A DNA stretch of 64,000 bases, from NCBI GenBank assembly GCA_964059195.1, contig CAXKWD010000005.1, forward strand, positions 152,549,265 through 152,613,264. Reading direction: 5' to 3'. This document shows, one piece after another, positions 14,601 to 23,600 of this stretch (positions within the stretch are counted from its first letter, which is position 1; every line of letters starts with the position of its first letter). Below the pieces are notes generated by a model that was not told where the DNA came from, ran no database searches, and saw nothing but the letters and a program-made list of their open reading frames with translations. Source of the DNA: Ectobius pallidus. Its lineage: Eukaryota > Arthropoda > Insecta > Blattodea > Ectobiidae. A program made the translations under genes and the position numbers.

Positions 14601-17600
14601 ACACACAAGGGTCTATGTTAATTTTGTAGAAGTTGAGTTATTTGCGTAACAAAGGTGTATGATGCATCTACCCATGCTCTTAGTTTTACCTTATGATAAT
14701 AGTTAACATCATTATGCAGTAAATTATGAAGTGAAATGTGCTTTTACAATCATGGGACAAGGATCTATATCCAACATGAAAGTAATGTGCCTGCTTTCTT
14801 CACGCTAAGTTACACGCCAATAAATAGCTAGTATTATTCTGTGTGTTGTTGTCGTTTTTGTTCTTTTCTTAATATGTACTTATGTACTTTTAAATAATAT
14901 TGTTTTGATAAAACAGCAGTATAATTTTATGAAACAAAGGTCTGTGTTACATTATTATAAGCATCCCGACTCAACAAGCAACAACAGCTTTAGAGCACGT
15001 ATGAGGCAGTTTCTTACAAGGTATGTGATGTAGCGCATGGGATTCAAGTTAATTTCCAATATTCTGAGGATTATACACTTCCTGGTTAGCCCAGAATCTA
15101 CTGTCTTCTGGAATAATTTTCCCTTAAGCATACTGAACACATGTACTACAAGGCGTTTAATTCTCAATGGATGTTGAAAATGTGTGTGTTTTCTTATAGA
15201 GAGTCCAAGTGGATTCCCACTATCAGAAAATGGACCTGTATCACCTGTGAAAACAGAATCGAATGGCCCAGGCAATGGTTCAGGGAGGCGAACAAGGGAA
15301 GGAAGTGGAAGCGATGCTGGCTCTCGCGCTCGAGGCCGAGGGCGACGGCAGAACAACCCATCCCCCAACAGCCCTGAGAGCAACCTGGAGAGAGTGTTTA
15401 TCTGGGATCTAGATGAGACAATTATCATATTTCATTCTCTGCTCACTGGGTCCTTTGCCCAGCGATATGGCAAGGTAAGATTCCGTTCAACATTTTGTTT
15501 TTAATTTTCATTTGTTCTGATTCATGTTAACTGAGTTATAAAACACTGGAAGGAAGATTTCATTGGTGAAATTTGATTAGAAATCACACAAAGAATTTGA
15601 ACTGTGTTGTTATAAGTAATGCAGTTTTAAGTATCAGATTACTTAGTAATCATTAAGGCCCTTAAGTTACTGCGCTATCAGAGGATGAAATACACATGCA
15701 AATATGCTTTAAAATTTGTAAAATATGCTCCAGAACCAATCATCTAAATAAATTTAATACTTATGTTCTCTTGTTATGTTCTCTTTTACTATAAATTACA
15801 GAATATAGTAGAAGAACATAATCTGAGAGTATTCAGAAACAGGGTGCTTAGGAAAATATTTGGGCCTAAGAGAGATGAAAATGGGGACTGGAGAAAACTG
15901 GATTAATGACGAGCTTCATAACCTATACTCTTCACCGGGTATAGTAAGGTTAATTAAATCACGGAGGATGAAATGGCCTGGACATGTTGCGCGCATGGGG
16001 GAGGAAAAACATATCTCATAAGTATTGCCTGGGAGATCCTAAAGGAAGACCTAAACGTAGGTGGGAGGACAATATTAGGATAGATTTAAGGGAAGTAGGA
16101 TTTTCGAGGGATGGTTGGATGGAGTTAGCACAGAATAGGGTTGAATGGCAGGCTCAGGTAATCGCGGCAATGAACCTTCGGGTTCCATAAAATAGATAAT
16201 ATTCCTTTAGCTTGCTTAGAAATTGTCTACTGCCTTGAGTAAATAAGTAAGTAAGTAAGTAGAAAAAAACAAGGTCAATGCAACACATTTTAGTAAGTTA
16301 AAACTAAGGAAGTAAAACTTTGCTTAGATATTATTGTGCAATCAGTTCCAATGTGGCAAATCAATAAAATATGCACAAATATTTTTATATGAAGCAGATA
16401 TGATGCATTATCGCAAAACTAACAAAATGTGCAACAATATGCAAAATGAAACACTAATTTTCTGTTATTTCATTCCTGTCTTTTACACTAGCATGTAATA
16501 GAGCATTATTAAAAATATGATTTTTCATAAACTTCCGGGCCCATTATGACTGACTTTTCTCTCAAGTTGTCAATCGTAAATTTTATTCATGCATGAAGTT
16601 ATATTAATTTTTTTTGTAATAAACTACGTAATTTTTCTTAGCATGTTAAAGAATATCTAAAATGAATTCACCCTCCTTTTTATTATTGCTTGTTTCTAGG
16701 TGTAATTGATTTATGGTTTCTTTTCAGGATCCCCAGGCTGTGGTTGCATTGGGATTCAGGATGGAGGAAATGGTATTCAACCTAGCAGATACACATTTCT
16801 TCTTCAACGATGTTGAGGTGGGTATCAGAAAATTTAAAGTTAACTGTTTCATTTAGAAGTTTTATTAAATGATTTACTGTGGATGTTATGTGTTGGGTGC
16901 TCGACAATCTTTTTGCCACCAGAACAGAAGTTGATTTCTGCACTGTTTTGACCCTGTATTGTTAATGATGGCATAGTTAACGATGGCATAGTTAACTGAT
17001 GACCGCTTGTGGTTAGCATCGCTCACTACAGATCCGTCAACCCGGGTTCGATCCCCGGTACTTCCTCGGATTTTTCTGAGGTAGGGAGGTCTGGCAGAGG
17101 TGCACTCAGCCTCGTAGGAGCTACTTGATCGAGAATTAGCGGCTCCGGTCACGGAAACCACCATTAACGGCCATGGGTGACGGTATGCTGACGACATGCC
17201 CCCCCCCAATCCTGTCATCTGCTCTAGATGACGCAGTGGTCGGGTGGTAGGCTAAGTTCATCCAGGGATGTAGCGCCACAGAGTTTAGTTTAGTTTACTG
17301 ATGATTTGTCTTGTCTAACATGTGACTTTTGATACTTAGACTAGGACTTGGATTCTTAGGTTTTAAACTATTTTGTTCCTTGCTAGCTAACTGTGATATT
17401 TTAACATAATTAAACCCTTTCATTGCCAAAAGTCACACAGTCCAATCTTATAAAACCTAAAAATGGCTAAACGAGACGTTAAAAATTAAAAATGGCTAAA
17501 ACCGATTTTTAATTAAATTAAGATAAATACTTCATAAATTAATATGTTGCTTTTTCAATGTCTGCCCACGTTTTGCATCTTGGTCATTGTTGCCAATACA

Positions 17601-20600
17601 TTTGTAAAAGAAATATAGCATTAAATTTTGTAATTTTGCCATTTTGTGCCCCATTGTCCCGGTTAAGGAAACTGTTAGTGAATCGAAATCCCTTCTTTAG
17701 AAGTAAATTAACTTTCTTAGGAAGATTATACTTGCAGTGTAGTCACAGTGTTACCTCCAGCAGGACTCCAAAAGCAATGTAACTTCAAGTTAGTATTTTT
17801 TTATATATATAGGGGTTTCCACAAGGCTGTGGTTTCCCTCAACCAAACAGTGACAATGACAATAAGTAAACACTTGGCAATGATAACATAAATAAACACA
17901 ATGTTTCTATCAAAGTCACACTTAATTTATTTTATTTCTCCACAACTGTCTGTCTAATGTGTCTTCAGCTTGTAGTCCTCTCTTGGCCATACTTTCTTTT
18001 ACTCCATCCATCCAGGTTTCAGTTGGTCTTCCTTTCCTCCTTCCATCAGGTTCCCAATTCATTACCACTCTTGGCAATCTTCCTTCGTTCATTCTCTTTA
18101 TGTGTCCATACCAACATAATGTTTTACTTTCTATCACATCTTTCTCTACTTTCATTATTTCTCTTATTGTGCTATTCCTGATTCAATCTCTCCACGATTT
18201 CCTTGCTGACCTTCTCTAATAATCCATTTCTGTAGTATGCAATTTTGCTCTTTGTTTATTATTTAATGACCAAGTTTCCGCTCCATATAGCAAAATACTT
18301 TCTACTAGGGATGGGTCGATACCAGATTTTCTCGATACTCGATACCGATACATGATTTTTCCCTCTATACTCGATACTTCGATACTCGATACCGTCAACA
18401 TTTCCAGTTTCAATAAATAGGTACATTAAAAATTAAAAGTTGAGAGAACTGTGTAATACCAACTAAATTAATTAAGTGTACATATTTAATGAGACAAAAT
18501 TTAATATCATCAGTAGCCTATAATTATTTTTAAACTCCACATTAAAACTAAAATTAGTATTTGAAACAGTCCACTTACAAGTTTTTGTTCAGAAATACTA
18601 GCATTCTCACTTAATTGCAGAATTGCAGAGTTACCAAAGTATCGAAAAAGTACCGAGCGAGTTTTCTGAAGTATCGCTCGATGCCGATACCATGCAAGTA
18701 TCGAGAGTATTGAGGTATCGAAAGTATCGAGGACCCATCCCTACTTTCTACTATTGATTTATAGATATTTACTTTTGTTTTTGCCGTAACATTGCTGCTC
18801 CATAACACCGAATTTAACATTCCTATTGTTTTCCTGCCTTGGCATATCCTTTTTTCTATTTCAAATTAATATTCAAGTTAATATAATTTCATTTTTATGC
18901 AGGATTGTGACCAAGTACACATTGATGATGTTGCATCTGATGACAATGGGCAAGATCTCAGTTCCTACAACTTCACATCTGATGGCTTCCATGCAGCTGC
19001 GAGCAACGGAAACTTATGTTTGGCTACAGGAGTGAGAGGAGGTGTGGATTGGATGCGGAAACTTGCATTCCGTTATCGAAAAATCAAGGACATGTATAAC
19101 AATTACAGAAACAGTGTAGGAGGTAAGAAACAAGTCCTTCATTTATACAGTTACTAGCTTAAAAGGCCCGATGTCGCCTGGGTTTTCTATTTTCTAATTG
19201 GAAATGATCTTATGAAGGTCTTTTGATTTTTAAATTATAGGTTATTATATAGGTATTTAGTCGGCCGCGGTGGTCTAGAGGTAGCGTGCCCGCCTCTAGA
19301 TCCACAGGGCGCGGGATTAAACTCGGCCGCGGTCGATGGATTTTTCAGGACGTAAAAATCCTGGGCACGGAGTCCTCCGGGAGGGACTTTAAGCTGGGGG
19401 TCTCGTGTCGTAGATTCACGGCACGTAAAAGAACTCCAAGCCTAAATTAGAGCCTCTGGACAAAATTTCTCGGCCCTTTCACATCCAAGAAATACGTCTT
19501 AGTTTCCAGAGGGGGGTTGCGAGGCGATGGGCTTACCACCTGTCCCTCTACCCTCTCTCGGAAAATAAGCATATCAAAATTAGTATAGGTAATGAAACCT
19601 CCATAGGAGGCCCCTTCGCCCCACCTGGGGATCATAGGGTACTAGATAAGATATAGGTATTTAGAATTTGAAATAGGAAGAATGATTTATCACACACAAA
19701 CTGTTCCCTCAGAAAACGCTTGGTATAGCTTTTTATGGCTCATAGAGGATGTAGAATTTTGCATCCTATCGCTTGTACACAGCAAGCCTGGTAGGGGTTC
19801 AAATAACGAGAAACATAAATTCCAGTAACATAAAATTGTATTGTCTTTGCGGAATATTTAATTTCTCACTCTCATGTTACCATAAAACCATTTTGGGGAT
19901 GAAATTAAATAGAAATGTAATATCACTTTCATACTTCTCTCTCCAAAAACCTGCGATATATTATTTATACACATTACCATACCTCGTATTGTTTTCTCTA
20001 TGTCCAGGGTAGAGAAAGTTATGTGACTGCATTATTTTCGTGGATTTCATTCTTTAATATTTATTTGTAACATGGATTATATTGATAGTTCTCTAATTTG
20101 TCAAGTCTCGTTTCATTTATTTCCAAAGCTTTATGTGAAGACTGCCAACAATACTGTTGTCAAGAGAACTGTGATTTGGATTTGATAATTCTGTGTAAAA
20201 AGGGATTAAGTATTCTCAAAAACATTTAATTTTTGGCATTTAAAATAAAGTTTCAAAATCCTTTCTTAGTGAGCACTTACATTATGAAACGAAGGTACTG
20301 TTAAAATTCCAAGTCTCTACCTATTATAGTTTAGGCTCTACGTTGATTCTCTGTCTGTCAGACAGTCAGTCAGTTAGTCAGGACAAAGCCTTTTATATAT
20401 ATAGAGATTGGCCAAAGGAAATTGTAAATGTGCATTATCATAAAGACTGGCTGAACCTTTTGCTGTCACTAAGTTTTGAAAACTTCTCAAAGATACAATG
20501 AACGCGCATAATGTAATCATGGAAAATGTTATCAATTGAGTAATGTTATCACTTTTATAAAGTCCCGTATGGATTAATACCGTTATATTGAAAAAATGCT

Positions 20601-23600
20601 GATTATTGTGATCAAAGATTCAGTTTATGTTATCAGCCACAAGACCATGCCGGCAGTCCCACAGATCAGTATAGACTTCTAAAAATACTCATAACTCTTA
20701 ATTGAATATGTACTATTGATTAATGGACTCCTGAATGAAAGTAAAAATATTTTAAAATGTTATTATTGGTTAAAACATCTTGATTCTTTTACTCTCCGAT
20801 GAGACATAATAAATATCATACTAGGAATAATTATCTTATAAAACAATAACTTGTGACTAAAAATAATGGTTACATACTACAACCATTGCAATGTCTAAGA
20901 AACCATCATATGAGTCCCATTACGTTCCTCTAAATAGATTTATAATTGTCTTGTATAACTGGCTTTCCAGTAGACTTGAATATGGGTAGCCCGTGGGCTC
21001 ACTGTCTATCTATGTGTCTGTATGTGTGATAACTCGAATATGCTTTATCGAATTTTCATGAAACTTGGTACATGCATTTATAACGCCCATGGGAAGAAGC
21101 CTATTGATATTGGACCAAATCAGTTGAACAGTACCGGAGTAAAGCCCAATTTAGTGCCTATTTTATGGTAATGTATTAGAAAGAATTTATCAAAAGCAAA
21201 TCAATTCCCATGACAACATATTGTTTTACAGTATTCATATACGGCTTTGGAAGTTGCAATACAGGTAGCTTTGATAAATAACACTACCCTCATATTCCTT
21301 CACATATGCTTATCAAACTTGACATTTGTTCTTCCATAAGACCTGCTTAATGAATTGACCTGGAGCTTAATCCGGAAATCGATAGAAAAAATAACTTATT
21401 TTCTGCATATCATAATTGGAATTATCACTGATAACACAAAAGCATTCTGGCACTATGTTACCATCAGTTTACCTAATTTTATCTGTATTGATTTTGTACT
21501 TCATGTTTATTTCTATCTACAGGATCACTCTTGATGCTTATGACTTCAGTGTAAATAAATAAATTCCCAGGATTCAAATCTGTTGTAGTTAGACTCGAAT
21601 TGTGAAAAAATTGTTCTTTCTATTTTCTGGCTTATTTCAGAGATGTCAGCTATTGTACCGGTAGTTTTCTTTTTTTTGCAGGACTTCTAGGGGCAAAACG
21701 AGAACAGTGGCTACAGCTTCGTTCAGAAATAGAGGCTATAACAGATAACTGGCTTACATTAGCCATAAAATGTCTAACACTTATCAATTCCAGGTATGTC
21801 TAAGTAAAATATATTTCAGAATATAACTTTATGATGATGTCAGAGCTCACTGTTGATATCTTGATAATATTTCTTACATATATTATCTAGAATACTTCTT
21901 TTTATTGATAAATTTAGCTTTCAATCACAGCAAACTCCCGATTATCTCGATTGTCTGTGTGTAGCGATAAAAAGAAAAAAATCCAAGAAACGAAAGAAGA
22001 TTATAGATTTCTCAGAAGCTACAAGTTTGTAAGACATAATTCCCTGATTACTGTAAATTGTGCGTTTACATATGCATTCATGAACCACAGATTATTGTCT
22101 CTGTTGGACATTACATGATAATATTATAATGTCCAACAGAAACAATAATCTGTGGTTCATGAATGCATATGAATATATCTATCTTGAATGTTATTATACA
22201 ATAACAGTGGAAGCCCGGTCACAAAAATCACTAATTAGTGTGCCTCACAATATTGCATATGAATTAGCTTGTCTGTCAGTGAGGTAGACCATTAAGGGGA
22301 ATCAGTCATAGGAGAGAGGTTCCATCTGGTGCTGTGAAGTGAACTCTGGTTTAGCTGAGTTGATAGACCATTGACACAGATAGCCTAAGGTCCTGGGTTC
22401 AAATCCCAGTGTCAGAGGAATTTTTCTCCTATAATATTATCACTGTAAATTGTATTTCATTACACAATATTTTTCTGTACAGTATATCCTTTCTTATTTG
22501 TTTATAATTGTCTTTTATTTTTACATTACATATTCATATCAATTAATATAGTTCATGTGCTTGTAGATTTAAAATCTGCATTATTGTATGTAATTTACAT
22601 TATCTATGATTTTGAATTATCCATGTTTGTTGTCCCTGATATTGCCCTGGATAATTGAGTCAGAATGCTAAAAGTCTAGCGATTGAAATTGTAATATCAA
22701 AAGATTTTCTTGTAGTAATTCTTACATTGTAAATGAAGCTTTATATATTGTGGTTATACATTTAATGACTTTTTTCCTTACTTTCTTTGCTAGGTCAAAT
22801 TGTGTAAATGTGCTGGTAACGACAACACAGCTGGTCCCAGCCCTAGCAAAAGTTCTACTGTTCGGATTAGGAGGAATATTTCCTATAGAAAACATCTATT
22901 CAGCGACAAAAATAGGTAAGTGCTTCATAGCCAGAAATTTATCTTTCCCACAATTTCTCTACATATTCACTTGCAATTTGTGTACACTTTAATCTCAATA
23001 TAATGGACCTTAGTTTATAGTACTTTTCAGTATTAAGTACATACTTTAAATTGCTACACATATCCCGTATATTATATTAGAAAGATATTTCCTCTTTTTT
23101 ACGGTTCAATTACTTACAATCATTTCAGCATTAAATACAAAAATTCAAACACTAAAAATTAATAATTGGTTTCTACATCTTTATTTCGTTCACAAATATT
23201 TATTAAGTATATATGAAAACATATATTTTTCTACTCTGTTTTGGCAAGAACAAGGATCATTGAGGATTATCTACTTCAAATTTCCGATTCATAATGAGAG
23301 AATACAATATAGCACCTGCATGGAGGAACTAGTTTCTCCAAGCCTGGCTTAAAGTGTCATGTCATATTAGTGTCTACTGTATACTAGGATCTTCAAATTT
23401 AAATCTTTGTGTTCTTCTAAATATAGAAAACTAGGGACATTACTTATGTGTTTTGTGTGTTAAAATAAATTAGAGTTCTGTACATACTATATTATTTGAA
23501 CTGTATACTTGTGACAATGGAGATAAAGCAAAGAAAACAGATTTCTATAGATTAGAATGCAGAAATGATTAGAAAATTTGAGGGTGGAATGAAATTGATG

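Noticed and set aside
14955..15428. 157-codon frame on the - strand over the eya DLDET exon
   Set aside because: It is antisense to a confirmed exon and has no recognisable motif; explained by codon bias of the + strand exon.
15984..16190. Open frame starting at 15984 as a gene in the eya intron
   Set aside because: It is the C-terminal tail of a LINE ([21 protein letters not shown]) with stops upstream and a microsatellite end.
22337..22418. Functional tRNA gene
   Set aside because: T-arm and B box are good, but the anticodon stem does not pair and the D stem is disturbed; a SINE head or pseudogene is more likely.
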